Positions 15,695-24,299 of a DNA stretch of 50,746 nt are shown here, in pieces. The DNA lies in NCBI RefSeq assembly GCF_014837015.1, contig NZ_JACSPT010000019.1, forward strand, positions 1 through 50,746. The letters are read 5' to 3'. The notes under the pieces were generated by a model that was not told the DNA's origin, ran no database searches, and saw nothing but the letters and a program-made list of their open reading frames with translations. Origin of the DNA: Acinetobacter pecorum (GTDB lineage Bacteria > Pseudomonadota > Gammaproteobacteria > Pseudomonadales > Moraxellaceae). The position numbers and the translations under genes were made by a program. The number at the start of each line of letters is the position of its first letter. The first letter of the stretch is position 1.

Positions 15695-16720
15695 CTACTT
15701 GTTTCTTTTGAGGTTAGAGAGAGTATGTCGTTGATATAACGGCTTAGATCCTCCTGTATTCGAGCTATTGGAATTATTAGAGCTGCTAGAATTCCCTTGA
15801 ACACTTCCCCCAGTAGTAGGAGTAGCTGAAGCACTATCAGATTTTGAATTATTACCGCCACCACCTTTAGTAATTGCTTGAGCTACAGCACGACCGACAC
15901 CTTGAACACCCGCCCCACCTGTTATGGCTGAAGCCATCGTTGGAATGTTCCACATGATCACTACAATAGTTCCCGCAACAATACAGAGGGAAACTACAGA
16001 AGTAAGAATGTCACCCGCATCAAAGTTATTAGCGATTTGCGTACACATGCCTGAAACGAAAGCAAAGAGCATACTGATAATTGCTGTGATAAAGCCTATG
16101 GTGAAAACATAGCTCAATGTTTGAGAAAGCCAACTTTCAAAATATTTTTGTGTAGCAGGGAACATTGCACACAGAATGAATATGGGACCAACGCCTAAAC
16201 AAAGTTGCAGACTGATTTTTGCCAGTAAATATAGGCCAGTACCAATGAAGAACAATAGGAATTGAGCGACAGAAACAACAGCAGCAGATAAATACAAGCC
16301 AATATCAGGGAAAACGCCAGAAGCTGATTCAGCTTCTTCACCTAATTTTTGGATTAAATCACCCCACGGAACGCTCACTTGATCCAGTAAAGCACCTAAC
16401 GAAGATTCACCACCTGGACTAACAATCTGAATTAAACCTATGGCTAGTCCGTTAATAGCTTCAACAACAAAGGATTGATAGACTCCCGCACTTAAAGCAA
16501 TTCCACCAACAAAAGCGATCTTAAAAAACTTCCATAAAGCGGTATAAATAGAATCTTCTTGTGCGCCAGTCGCAATATTGTAGCCAATGATCAGGATATA
16601 AATTGTTGCAGCAGTCAAAGCTATAGGAACAATTGCAGAAGCGATATTACTACTAACACCTGTCACGTAACTTGCTAATAGAGAATCAATTTTTGTTTCT
16701 AATGTAGTAATAATTGCCAT
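15695..16720 (-). CDS. virB6: VirB6-type polytopic channel protein
   Basis: This 341-aa protein has at least six hydrophobic segments, from about residue 28 (IVPIALTAATIYILIIGYN) through GIALSAGVYQSFVV, LYLSAAVVSVAQFLLFFIGTGLYLL, LQLCLGVGPIFILCAMF, LSYVFTIGFITAIISMLFAFV and VVSLCIVAGTIVVIMW. It ends in a Gly/Ser/Asn-rich cytoplasmic tail. This is the TrbL/VirB6 pattern; the protein forms part of the inner-membrane pore for substrate transfer. Position between the lipoprotein and virB5 is common in P-type secretion systems. Confidence 0.93.
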   Translation of the reverse strand: MAIITTLETKIDSLLASYVTGVSSNIASAIVPIALTAATIYILIIGYNIATGAQEDSIYTALWKFFKIAFVGGIALSAGVYQSFVVEAINGLAIGLIQIVSPGGESSLGALLDQVSVPWGDLIQKLGEEAESASGVFPDIGLYLSAAVVSVAQFLLFFIGTGLYLLAKISLQLCLGVGPIFILCAMFPATQKYFESWLSQTLSYVFTIGFITAIISMLFAFVSGMCTQIANNFDAGDILTSVVSLCIVAGTIVVIMWNIPTMASAITGGAGVQGVGRAVAQAITKGGGGNNSKSDSASATPTTGGSVQGNSSSSNNSNSSNTGGSKPLYQRHTLSNLKRNK

Positions 16721-16743
16721 TGCAATCCCCTATGAATCCTTAA

Positions 16744-17043
16744 TTATTTTGAATCTGGGTTATATCCATCGAGGATATTTCCCGATCCTTTTTTAGTTTC
16801 TGGTTTTACTGCTTTTTGCGGTGCAGAAGGATCATATTCATCAAGAATATTGCCCTTTTGGGATGCTCTAGCCTTGCGCTGCTTCAGTTCTTCTTGCTGT
16901 TCAGCAGTTAAGTCTTGAGGTTTTAATTGTTGTGCAGCCTTCACTTCTTCTTTTAACTGCTTAACCTGTTCCTTATCATCAGAACATGCAGTTGTTAAAG
17001 TAGAAATAACCAACAAACTAGATAGTGCTAAAAACTTAGTCAT
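16744..17043 (-). CDS. VirB7-position lipoprotein with KGNILD(G/E)Y motifs
   Basis: This 99-aa protein has a lipoprotein signal (MTKFLALSSLLVISTLTTAC, lipobox TTAC, Cys about residue 20) followed by a charged helix (KEQVKQLKEEVKAAQQLK). It ends with two copies of a motif: QKGNILDEYDP and SGNILDGYNPD. The same motif closes VirB5. It may replace VirB7, the small lipoprotein that stabilises VirB9, although it is twice the usual length. Its ATG sits inside the CTTAGTCATGACTAAG palindrome at 17035-17050, which also contains the virB4 stop codon. Confidence 0.75.
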   Translation of the reverse strand: MTKFLALSSLLVISTLTTACSDDKEQVKQLKEEVKAAQQLKPQDLTAEQQEELKQRKARASQKGNILDEYDPSAPQKAVKPETKKGSGNILDGYNPDSK

Positions 17044-17050
17044 GACTAAG
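17035..17050. promoter_or_regulatory. TTAGTCATGACTAA palindrome at the virB4/lipoprotein junction
   Basis: CTTAGTCATGACTAAG is a perfect 16-bp palindrome containing the lipoprotein start codon and the virB4 stop. Because ATGACTAAG encodes MTK, half of the match could be coincidental, but the upstream half lies in virB4 and is not constrained that way. Confidence 0.55.
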
Positions 17051-19508
17051 CAACTCCTTTTTCTGAAATTAATTTTTTACGTTCTGCGATCCGTTGTAAG
17101 AAAAGTTCGCCCCAATCGTTAGGATCTTCACCAACTTCATTCATGAGATTTTCGAGAAGTTCTACATTGTCCTTAGAGCCTGAAATAATCTGTAAAACGT
17201 CACGCATTTCACCTAGATCCATTTTGCAGAGTGCGGAACGGCTACCCTGCTTAACTAAAAACATGCGTGAGTTTTCTTCTAGCTCTTTAATAATTTCAAA
17301 TTCTTGCGGAGTGACCTTAAAGCCGTTTACATAGTCATCGTAATCAGCGCGAGGATTAGGTAAAAAGATTTGAGTAACGCTTTGTTCAACCATTGTTTTA
17401 CCAATGTCAGAATCTAAAACGTCACTTGGGGATTGCGTCATAAAGACACCTAGACCATTCAATTTACGAATAGTTTTCTGCTTATCTTTGGCAAAATCTT
17501 TGAAATATTCATCTGTTAATGGCTTCCAAAACTCGTCCATCCAATAAATAAATGGACTACCATCAATCAATGAATCTGTGATGTGTAATAGATAAGCCAT
17601 GATTGGTGTACGGACTTCAGGATCATCTAAAAATTCCGTGTAGTCATAACCAAAGATTGGCATTTTGGCTTTAGAAAAGTCTTGAGTATCGTATGGATTA
17701 TCAAAGACCCATGATAAATTTCCGTCATGATCAGCAGTGTTACACCATTTAGCTAAACGATCCTGAAGCGAATCACCTCCGCCATTTACTTTCAGATTCA
17801 TATATAAAACTGAAAGTCTGCGGAGTTCTAACGGCATATCATCACGCATAATGGTACGAACAGCCTGACTGATTTCCAGATCTTCGGCAGCATTACGAAC
17901 GCCACCTACCAGAATTTTTACAAGCTTTTCTACAAACTGAATATTTGTTTCAGTCGGTGGTAGCTGCAACGGATTAAAGCCAGTTGGTACACCACGCTCT
18001 AAGGCATAGTATTGCCCCCCAATCCGTCTAATCCCAATTTCTGCGCCCCTATCTTTATCAAAGAAAACACCCTTCAGATTTTTATACTTACAAGCAAACA
18101 TCATCATGGCCATGACTAGGGTTGTTTTACCCACACCAGTTGTTCCAATGACACACGTATTACCTGGCATCTTGTCATCTGTAGAATCTTGCTTATCAGG
18201 GCTAACATGATGATTAAAGTAAAATGGTTGACCACTTGGAGTTTTAAATAAAGCTAGTGCTTCTCCCCAAGGATTGCCGTCACGCTTACCTCTTGCGAAG
18301 TTATGAAAAGGGCTTAAAGCAGAAAAATTTAGGCTTGTGAGATATGCTTCTCTTGGACGCATATTAAAGTTACCAGCTAATTGCGAGAACCATGCACATT
18401 CAGGAACAGTATCAATTACAGCCATTTTGAAACCTGCTTCATCTGATAGAGCAGTTCTGGCACTCGAAACATTTAGAGCAACTTGATTTGGTGAATCGCC
18501 AAAAATCGCAAGCGTATAGTGATATTCGCCTAACTGGAAATTCCCGCTATTAGCTTCACTCATAGCCAGATCAATATCACGAATCTCTTGATCTGAAACG
18601 TCCTCTACAGAATTTAGTTGGCCTTTAATTGTTTTTAATTTATCTACAGCATCACGCTTGCCATAAACCGTGAAACTTTGAGTTTCAATGTATTCATAGT
18701 TTCCATACAGGATGGAATTGCACATTCCTGATTCTGATAAACGTGGAAATTCTTGAATATCCAGAAAGCCTACATATTTTTGAGCTTCAGGATGTTTGAT
18801 CTGTAAATAGCCATTTTTGTCACCAAAGAACAAGCGACTACTTGGAATATATTGATCAAGATTAGCCTGTCTTAAAGGGATTTCTTCCCAAACTCCATTA
18901 GTTAAGAAACCAAGCAGATTACACATTTCGGAGTAGACAAAACCTTTCTTGGTATAGGTCACCAGACGTTCTGGATTGTAGTGATATAGACTTGCTTCAA
19001 CCTGTTTGGCTACATCATCCAAAATATCGAGATCCCGCTTAATCTGCTTTTTCAGGGCTACTGGATCACGACTAGCTTTACTCTTAAAAATCTTTGTTAA
19101 TCTGGAAATTTCAGGACGATAAAGAATTGTTAAATACAATTCAGTAGCCATCTGTTTATTCTTTTCACCCTGAAACTGCTGATAATATCTTTCATTAAAA
19201 TCAGCAATAAAATCATTTTCATAAACGCCATTTAGACGTTCATTAACTCCCCTACGAATCTTATGCGTCCAAACAGCAAAGTGACCGCCACCTAAAGCAC
19301 GATAAAAATTATTTAATCCTTCTTTACGGATTCTAATAATATCGGCTTCAACTGTTTCAAACGAAATGCCTTCTAATTTCCATGTAGCAATATATTCACC
19401 ATTTTTAAGCTTAATAACATTGTTGGAAACATGATTACCAAACGGCAGATAGTCTGAAATTGCGACTTCAGCATTTGCGCTATCTTTAACTTGCTGTTTT
19501 GAACGCAT
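17046..19508 (-). CDS. virB4: VirB4-type secretion ATPase
   Basis: This 820-aa protein is the largest ATPase of the secretion apparatus and drives pilus assembly and substrate transfer. It has the N-terminal CagE/TrbE/VirB4 domain (SDYLPFGNHVSNNVIKLKNGEYIATWKLEG). The C-terminal ATPase domain has Walker A GTTGVGKTT and Walker B FIYWMDEFWKPL, then the conserved IRKLNGLGVFMTQSPSDVL segment. Length matches the family. It follows virB3 by seven bases. Confidence 0.96.
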   Translation of the reverse strand: MRSKQQVKDSANAEVAISDYLPFGNHVSNNVIKLKNGEYIATWKLEGISFETVEADIIRIRKEGLNNFYRALGGGHFAVWTHKIRRGVNERLNGVYENDFIADFNERYYQQFQGEKNKQMATELYLTILYRPEISRLTKIFKSKASRDPVALKKQIKRDLDILDDVAKQVEASLYHYNPERLVTYTKKGFVYSEMCNLLGFLTNGVWEEIPLRQANLDQYIPSSRLFFGDKNGYLQIKHPEAQKYVGFLDIQEFPRLSESGMCNSILYGNYEYIETQSFTVYGKRDAVDKLKTIKGQLNSVEDVSDQEIRDIDLAMSEANSGNFQLGEYHYTLAIFGDSPNQVALNVSSARTALSDEAGFKMAVIDTVPECAWFSQLAGNFNMRPREAYLTSLNFSALSPFHNFARGKRDGNPWGEALALFKTPSGQPFYFNHHVSPDKQDSTDDKMPGNTCVIGTTGVGKTTLVMAMMMFACKYKNLKGVFFDKDRGAEIGIRRIGGQYYALERGVPTGFNPLQLPPTETNIQFVEKLVKILVGGVRNAAEDLEISQAVRTIMRDDMPLELRRLSVLYMNLKVNGGGDSLQDRLAKWCNTADHDGNLSWVFDNPYDTQDFSKAKMPIFGYDYTEFLDDPEVRTPIMAYLLHITDSLIDGSPFIYWMDEFWKPLTDEYFKDFAKDKQKTIRKLNGLGVFMTQSPSDVLDSDIGKTMVEQSVTQIFLPNPRADYDDYVNGFKVTPQEFEIIKELEENSRMFLVKQGSRSALCKMDLGEMRDVLQIISGSKDNVELLENLMNEVGEDPNDWGELFLQRIAERKKLISEKGVA

Positions 19509-19515
19509 GATATTG

Positions 19516-19842
19516 TTATTTCCTTTTCTTTAATTTAAGTGGCGAAAATGAGATTGCTCCCCATTTTTGATGGTTCTGGATCTGTTTCCCTCTTATGCGC
19601 CACCGCATCAATACTTGCTTTAATCGTTGGTCATCTACTTTTGTTATTGCCCGCATCCAGAAGTAAATAGGCACATAAATAGCTGCTATAAATAAAGTCA
19701 CATAGGCACTAAGTAGATAAAAAGACCAACCCGCTAAAAGAATTGCTACCCCCGTCACCAACAAAAAAGGCAACATTGGAACGCCAAAAAGCATGGCAGG
19801 ACGAGTGCAACCCCTGAAAATTGGATCAGAAAAATTCGACAT
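19516..19842 (-). CDS. virB3: VirB3-type inner-membrane protein
   Basis: This 108-aa protein has the conserved N-terminal FRGCTRPAMLFGVPMLPF motif and one or two membrane helices (about residues 20-60), followed by a basic cytoplasmic tail. VirB3 acts with VirB4 in pilin handling. Its ATG overlaps the last base of the virB2 stop. Confidence 0.92.
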   Translation of the reverse strand: MSNFSDPIFRGCTRPAMLFGVPMLPFLLVTGVAILLAGWSFYLLSAYVTLFIAAIYVPIYFWMRAITKVDDQRLKQVLMRWRIRGKQIQNHQKWGAISFSPLKLKKRK

Positions 19843-20147
19843 TAGTTAATCAGCCAAGCAGCGATACCCGCAGCACCACCTACCAAAATGCCCCCGATAA
19901 CGATGTTAGAAATGTCTGACCACTTCGCTTGTTGCCAAGCCAATTTAAAGCCAGCCCACATGATAGTGATGGTAAATACAGTTACAGCCACACCCGCTAA
20001 GACTGACTGAACATTAGCCATAACCGTATTAACTTTTGAGATTTGAGCAAAAGCAGGGCTTGAGATTAACGTCATGAACAACATCAATACGCTTGCTTTG
20101 ATACCAGTCGTTTTAGTCGTTGTTATTTGCGTTTGATTTGCTTTCAT
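19842..20147 (-). CDS. virB2: VirB2-type major pilin
   Basis: This 101-aa propilin has a long signal sequence (IKASVLMLFMTLISSPAFA, cleavage near residue 37). Two hydrophobic helices flank a short basic loop (WQQAKWSD), as in TrbC/VirB2 pilins. The start at 20147 has GGAGAA upstream; an upstream in-frame start has no comparable site. It is separated from virB1 by 134 bp that hold an inverted repeat and a candidate promoter, so pilin expression may be set separately. Confidence 0.9.
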   Translation of the reverse strand: MKANQTQITTTKTTGIKASVLMLFMTLISSPAFAQISKVNTVMANVQSVLAGVAVTVFTITIMWAGFKLAWQQAKWSDISNIVIGGILVGGAAGIAAWLIN

Positions 20148-20186
20148 TATTTTCTCCAAGTGAAGCAATTAAGACCTAGCGCATTA

Positions 20187-20275
20187 AGTACCAAGAACAA
20201 TATTTTTGGAAAATCAAATATTGTTCATTGGTACTGTATATTTAATATATTACACTAAGTTTTAAACTTTTTGAA
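20187..20275 (-). promoter_or_regulatory. inverted repeat and candidate promoter upstream of virB2
   Basis: AGTACCAAGAACAATATTT (20187-20205) is inverted at 20216-20235 with a single extra base, giving arms of 19-20 bp. On the minus strand, TTCAAA (20270-20275) and TAATAT (20247-20252) with 17-bp spacing form a moderate promoter upstream of the repeat. The hairpin would lie in the virB2 leader and could attenuate transcription, stabilise the message or bind a regulator. Confidence 0.5.
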
Positions 20276-20281
20276 AATATT

Positions 20282-20959
20282 TTAAAAGATCATAGAAGAT
20301 TTTAAACTTTTTTCTTTTTCTTTAAAATCTGTGCCGTTAGTTAAGAAAAATGAAGGCCGTTTCTCCACTACTGGAAGGCTTTGAAGTTCTGTATTTTCGG
20401 TATATCCACTGGAGTTAGGCATATCTGCATTAGTAGCAAAATATGCAAGCTGTTCCGAGCTATTCATAGGAGGTGAGGGAGGATTGAATTTTACAGGCAT
20501 GGTATTGAGTGAACCATTAGCAAAATAATTCAAATTTCTTGATACTTTCGCTACATACCCATTTCTAAATCCTGATGAATGGTTGCCAGTGTTATAGCAA
20601 GACATAGCTTTATAAATATCTTTGCCTTTTGCCCTATTTCGGCAGTCATTAAAGATAAATTGCATTGCGCTTAGATTGGTGCAGGGATCAAAAACTTGCT
20701 CGACACTAAGATTTAGTCTTTTGAAATTAGCACTATTAATTTGAGCAAAACCAACATCAATATTTCGTCCCTGGCTAATTAATTTTTTGGCCATAGATAC
20801 AGCTTCTTCATAGCTAGTCGGCTGTTTTTTAAGACCTGCGGCACGATTAACCCCTATCGCAAAAGGATTAAATGAGGATTCAGATTTAACAATTGCAGAC
20901 GCAATATTCACATCAACTTGTGGCGCACATTGTTGTGCCAAAACTACGAAATCAATCAT
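20282..20959 (-). CDS. virB1: VirB1-type lytic transglycosylase
   Basis: This 225-aa muramidase opens peptidoglycan for the secretion channel. The SLT domain occupies about residues 8-165, with the catalytic Glu27 in IVKSESSFNPFAIGV, the GFAQINSANF motif and SCYNTGNHSSGF. A Ser/Asn/Pro-rich tail follows. The N-terminal stretch is only weakly signal-like, so export may depend on an unconventional signal. The start codon shares one base with the topoisomerase stop (TAATG). Confidence 0.9.
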   Translation of the reverse strand: MIDFVVLAQQCAPQVDVNIASAIVKSESSFNPFAIGVNRAAGLKKQPTSYEEAVSMAKKLISQGRNIDVGFAQINSANFKRLNLSVEQVFDPCTNLSAMQFIFNDCRNRAKGKDIYKAMSCYNTGNHSSGFRNGYVAKVSRNLNYFANGSLNTMPVKFNPPSPPMNSSEQLAYFATNADMPNSSGYTENTELQSLPVVEKRPSFFLTNGTDFKEKEKSLKSSMIF

Positions 20960-23211
20960 TACTTTTTCACCTCAAATTTTGGCTTACCTTTTTGATCTGG
21001 ATAAGTAGCGGAGCACCCATTTTTATAGTTGGTACACCCCCAAAAATAGCCATTTGCCCCATTGATCCGTCTTAAATCACTGGCACATTGAGGACATGAA
21101 TAGACTTCAAGAAGTGGCTTTTTATTAACTTCAGGCAAAAAGACTTTGCAATCTGTTTCCCGATTGGGACAGAACCAGATCGGATCTTTACCTTCTTTTT
21201 TGGATCTGAATAATGGCGTTGAGCATTTAGGGCAAGGATATTTGATTTTCTCTACTGGCTGACCTTTCTTGTCGTCCATAGAGTGCTTACATTCCTGATC
21301 ATTGCAGATCCAGAAAAATTCTTTAGTTTGCGAATTTTGGAATTTATTTAAGCGACCTGTTTTACATTTAGGGCATGAATGAATAACTTTTTCGACTGGT
21401 TTACCCTTGTCGTCATCCATAGAGTGCTTACAGTCCTCACTGCTACAAATCCAAAAAAATTGATTGGTTTTAGTATTCTTAAATTTCTTTAACTGGCTTT
21501 TACACTTTGGACAATGTATTGCGTTTATAGCTGTAAGTTTTGAAGCTGTACTTAGCTCTTGAGCAAGTTGAGTGTATAAGGCAGAAACAACCGAATTATA
21601 TGAAGTTTCACCAGATGCAATTTTATCTAGCTGCAACTCCATCTCTTTTGAATAGTGCAGATCCAGAAAGCTAAACTTAGCTTTCAACAGACTACCAATT
21701 AGATCATTCCCTAATTTAGTTGGTTTTAAGACTTTCTTCTCTACCTCCAGAAAGCCCTTATTCAGAATATTGGCCATGATTGATGAATAAGTAGAAGGGC
21801 GACCAATCCCGCAACTTTCCAATTTTTTAATTAGTGAAGCTTCTGTATAGCGTTTTGGTGGCTTAGTTTGTTTTGCAATAACTTCACCGCTTTCAATATC
21901 AACTACAGAACCAACTTCTAAGACAGGCACCACGCCTGAAGGCTCGTTTTCATCTTCATTCAGGCAGTCTTTACCAAAAATCATCCACCCTTTTTTTATT
22001 AACTCACGGCTTTTAGCATGGAACTTATATTTCCCATCTTCAGACAGTAATTCCAAAGTAACGGCTTTATATTCAGCTTTGGCCAATTGACTTGAAATAG
22101 TACGTTCCCAAATCAATTGATATAAAGCTTTTTGTTCTGGTGACTTTCCTAGATCTTTATCAATTATGTGAACAGGTCGGATTGCTTCATGGGCATTTTG
22201 CGCCCCATCTTTTTCCTTAAACTTATTAGGCTTTTCAGGTAAAGAAAATTGATGTTCATTAGCATAAGCAAAGATTTCTTCTACACTTTCATCAGCTATG
22301 TTTAGGCCGTCAGTCCGAATGTAAGTAATTGCCCCCTGTTCAAATAATGCCTGTGCTGCTTTGGTTGTTTGTTGAGGGCTAAAGCCTAACGCTACACTAG
22401 CAGCTTGTAAAAGTAGGGCTGTAGAGAACGGAGAAGGAGCATTTGAATACTCTGTTTTTTCAGTGCAGTTTAAAACTTTAACTTTCTTAGTTTTTGCAAC
22501 TTCTTCAGCTAAGGAACTATCTAAAACATAAGGCTGATCCTCAGTTACAAAATCTGTTGTAACCCATTGCGAGATCCATTTTTTAGGCTCTTTATCAAAA
22601 CTCAAATTAACGCCAAAGTGGTTAGTAACTTTGAATTTCTGGATTTCGATTTCTCTAAGGACAACGATTAAAACAGCAGGAGATTGTACCCGCCCCGCAG
22701 ATGAAGGCTGACCCATAAGATCAGATGCAATAGGGGAAACTAGATAGCCCACCAGACGATCTAAAGCCCTACGTGCTTCTTGAGCATATACAAGCTGATA
22801 ATCTAAACCACGCCCATTATTAATGGCTTCTTTAATAGCTTTTTCTGAAATCTCATTAAATTCTATTCGTTCAAATTGACCATCTTCCAGACCTAAACAT
22901 TCTTTTAAATGCCATGAAATAGCTTCACCTTCCCTGTCTGGATCGGTAGCTAAATAAATCTTGTCTGCTTTATTCAAAAAGGCTTTTATTTTTTCAATAC
23001 GTTTTTCGCCACCGTCAAAAGTTCTGTCACTAACTTTGGCATCAGGAATAAATGAATATTCCATTGCAAAATCATTGGCTATATCAATACCTAAGCCTTT
23101 TCTTGGTAGATCCCGAACATGGCCAACACTGGCCACAACTTTAAAATCAGATCCTAAATAACTTCCAATTTTTGAACATTTGTTAGGAGATTCAACGATT
23201 ACAAGATTTAT
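20959..23211 (-). CDS. topA: type IA DNA topoisomerase (TopA-like), probable ATA start
   Basis: This DNA-relaxing enzyme of the TopA family is found in many conjugation operons. Visible are the TOPRIM motif DPDREGEAISWHL, the active-site Tyr in ITYIRTDG, and four C-terminal zinc-binding modules (CPKCKSQL, CPKCKTGR, CPKCSTPL, CPQCASDL) to the end. The first ordinary start codon (GTG, 23136) would remove the first TOPRIM strand with its catalytic Glu. The same frame runs upstream through NLVIVESPNKCSKIGSYLG to an ATA codon at 23211, three bases after the previous stop and eight bases after a GGA site. I take this ATA as start, giving 750 aa; an altered ATG or sequencing error is an alternative. 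Confidence 0.85.
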   Translation of the reverse strand: MNLVIVESPNKCSKIGSYLGSDFKVVASVGHVRDLPRKGLGIDIANDFAMEYSFIPDAKVSDRTFDGGEKRIEKIKAFLNKADKIYLATDPDREGEAISWHLKECLGLEDGQFERIEFNEISEKAIKEAINNGRGLDYQLVYAQEARRALDRLVGYLVSPIASDLMGQPSSAGRVQSPAVLIVVLREIEIQKFKVTNHFGVNLSFDKEPKKWISQWVTTDFVTEDQPYVLDSSLAEEVAKTKKVKVLNCTEKTEYSNAPSPFSTALLLQAASVALGFSPQQTTKAAQALFEQGAITYIRTDGLNIADESVEEIFAYANEHQFSLPEKPNKFKEKDGAQNAHEAIRPVHIIDKDLGKSPEQKALYQLIWERTISSQLAKAEYKAVTLELLSEDGKYKFHAKSRELIKKGWMIFGKDCLNEDENEPSGVVPVLEVGSVVDIESGEVIAKQTKPPKRYTEASLIKKLESCGIGRPSTYSSIMANILNKGFLEVEKKVLKPTKLGNDLIGSLLKAKFSFLDLHYSKEMELQLDKIASGETSYNSVVSALYTQLAQELSTASKLTAINAIHCPKCKSQLKKFKNTKTNQFFWICSSEDCKHSMDDDKGKPVEKVIHSCPKCKTGRLNKFQNSQTKEFFWICNDQECKHSMDDKKGQPVEKIKYPCPKCSTPLFRSKKEGKDPIWFCPNRETDCKVFLPEVNKKPLLEVYSCPQCASDLRRINGANGYFWGCTNYKNGCSATYPDQKGKPKFEVKK

Positions 23212-23214
23212 GGG

Positions 23215-23433
23215 TTATTTCCAAATTGTAAAATTTAGGAAACTCGAAAGCCCACAAAGAAAAGATGAATATAAGAAAGCAACTACTTGAAATTTAGTGA
23301 AATCTATAAGGATTTCTAAAAGCAGTGCATCTTGTGGCATGAAGCACACAAGATAAACACATGAAATAACTAGAAAAAATTTTAAAAAATTTCCATATTT
23401 ATTTAAACTTATAGCCATTTTCTTAAATCCCAT
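23215..23433 (-). CDS. small membrane protein upstream of topA
   Basis: This 72-aa product has two hydrophobic segments (about residues 17-34 and 46-64) and no recognised family. Its stop is three bases before the predicted ATA start of topA, so the two are likely translated in succession. A second Met at residue 6 (MAISL) is an equally good start. Position in the operon suggests a transfer accessory such as an exclusion factor, without direct support. Confidence 0.5.
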   Translation of the reverse strand: MGFKKMAISLNKYGNFLKFFLVISCVYLVCFMPQDALLLEILIDFTKFQVVAFLYSSFLCGLSSFLNFTIWK

Positions 23434-23494
23434 CTTAGAGCTTTAAAGAATACAATCCAAAATATACCATATTGGAAATGGCTTTTGTATTTTT

Positions 23495-23773
23495 TTACTT
23501 GATTCTTATTATTTTTACTTCTTCTGTATAAATTTTTTCTTTCAAGAAATCATTAAGCCTAGTCAGATCCTTAAAGATCCTAGCTTTATCTTTTTCTCGT
23601 CTTGTTGTTAAAGTCCAAACCTTTTGGCCTGACCATGCCAGTTTTGCTGTGATAAAAAATCCACCCTCAAATTCATTAATAATTAACTCTTTAATAAATC
23701 CTTGTTTATTAGATTCCTCTAGCACCACCTCTGAAATAGAAAAATCAGGATCAATATTTATAAAATCAGTCAT
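23495..23773 (-). CDS. hypothetical protein at the head of the transfer operon
   Basis: This 92-aa protein has a beta-rich centre (GGFFITAKLAWSGQKVWTLTTRREKD) followed by a helix (RIFKDLTRLNDFLKEKI). I do not recognise the family. The layout resembles the 90-aa protein encoded at 24935-25207 (beta hairpin, then a helix before a final strand), so the two may be distant relatives. It is the first gene transcribed toward the type IV secretion genes, and the palindrome TTTAGTCATGACTAAA lies 116 bp upstream, so the whole operon could be controlled from there. Confidence 0.55.
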   Translation of the reverse strand: MTDFINIDPDFSISEVVLEESNKQGFIKELIINEFEGGFFITAKLAWSGQKVWTLTTRREKDKARIFKDLTRLNDFLKEKIYTEEVKIIRIK

Positions 23774-23888
23774 CCATAAAACCTTTTAAAGCACCCATAA
23801 CAAAGGTGCATTATGATCAATTTAGGTAATCTTGGTAAAGTTTTTTAAATAATTTAAAGAAATTTTAAATATTTTAGCTAAATTCTGC

Positions 23889-23904
23889 TTTAGTCATGAC
23901 TAAA
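23889..23904. promoter_or_regulatory. TTAGTCATGACTAA palindrome upstream of the transfer operon
   Basis: TTTAGTCATGACTAAA is a perfect 16-bp palindrome. It lies between the first gene of the transfer operon and structured repeat copy 2. The form TTTAG...CTAAA is close to the IncP KorB operator. Confidence 0.7.
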
Positions 23905-23909
23905 AACCT

Positions 23910-24138
23910 CGATGCTTGGATAAAAGCTGCAGCGTTTATCCAGGCATCTATATTACCTATCTAATCCAGATCCATAGCAGACATATCAGAGCAAAGTGTC
24001 TACTTTGCGAACTGGCGCAATCAGTTAAATTTACCCTTCCCTGATTACCGTTGATTTTCAAGCGAGCTTTAAAAAGCTGTGCTTTTTAAATGGCGACCGC
24101 AGAAAATAAACTGCTCCCATTTGATTTAGTAGCGGGAT
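23910..24138 (+). repeat. structured intergenic repeat, copy 2 of 3
   Basis: Nearly identical along its length to 6259-6493, in the same orientation, including the two hairpins and the segment TGGCGACCGCAGAAAAT. It lies just upstream of the transfer operon, so copies 1 and 2 bracket the whole 17-kb transfer block. Confidence 0.85.
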
Positions 24139-24265
24139 TTAAATAGTACATAGCATGAGGTTATTAAAAGGGTTATAACCTCACGTTAAAACATACTATT
24201 GCAATGCTACTCCTCATAAATGGCGACTCGATATAAGTAGTAAATTATTTGAAAAGGACTTAATA

Positions 24266-24277
24266 TCCACCTGTGGA
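24266..24277. promoter_or_regulatory. TCCACCTGTGGA operator upstream of the 90-aa gene
   Basis: This is the inverse-orientation form of TCCACAGGTGGA with one outer mismatch in the 14-bp version. A weak -10 (TATTAA) lies nine bases after its end, with 17 bp between a poor -35 and the -10, the same geometry as the other sites. It lies 23 bp from the start codon at 24300. Confidence 0.5.
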
Positions 24278-24299
24278 CATTTATTAAATTGGATAAGTT

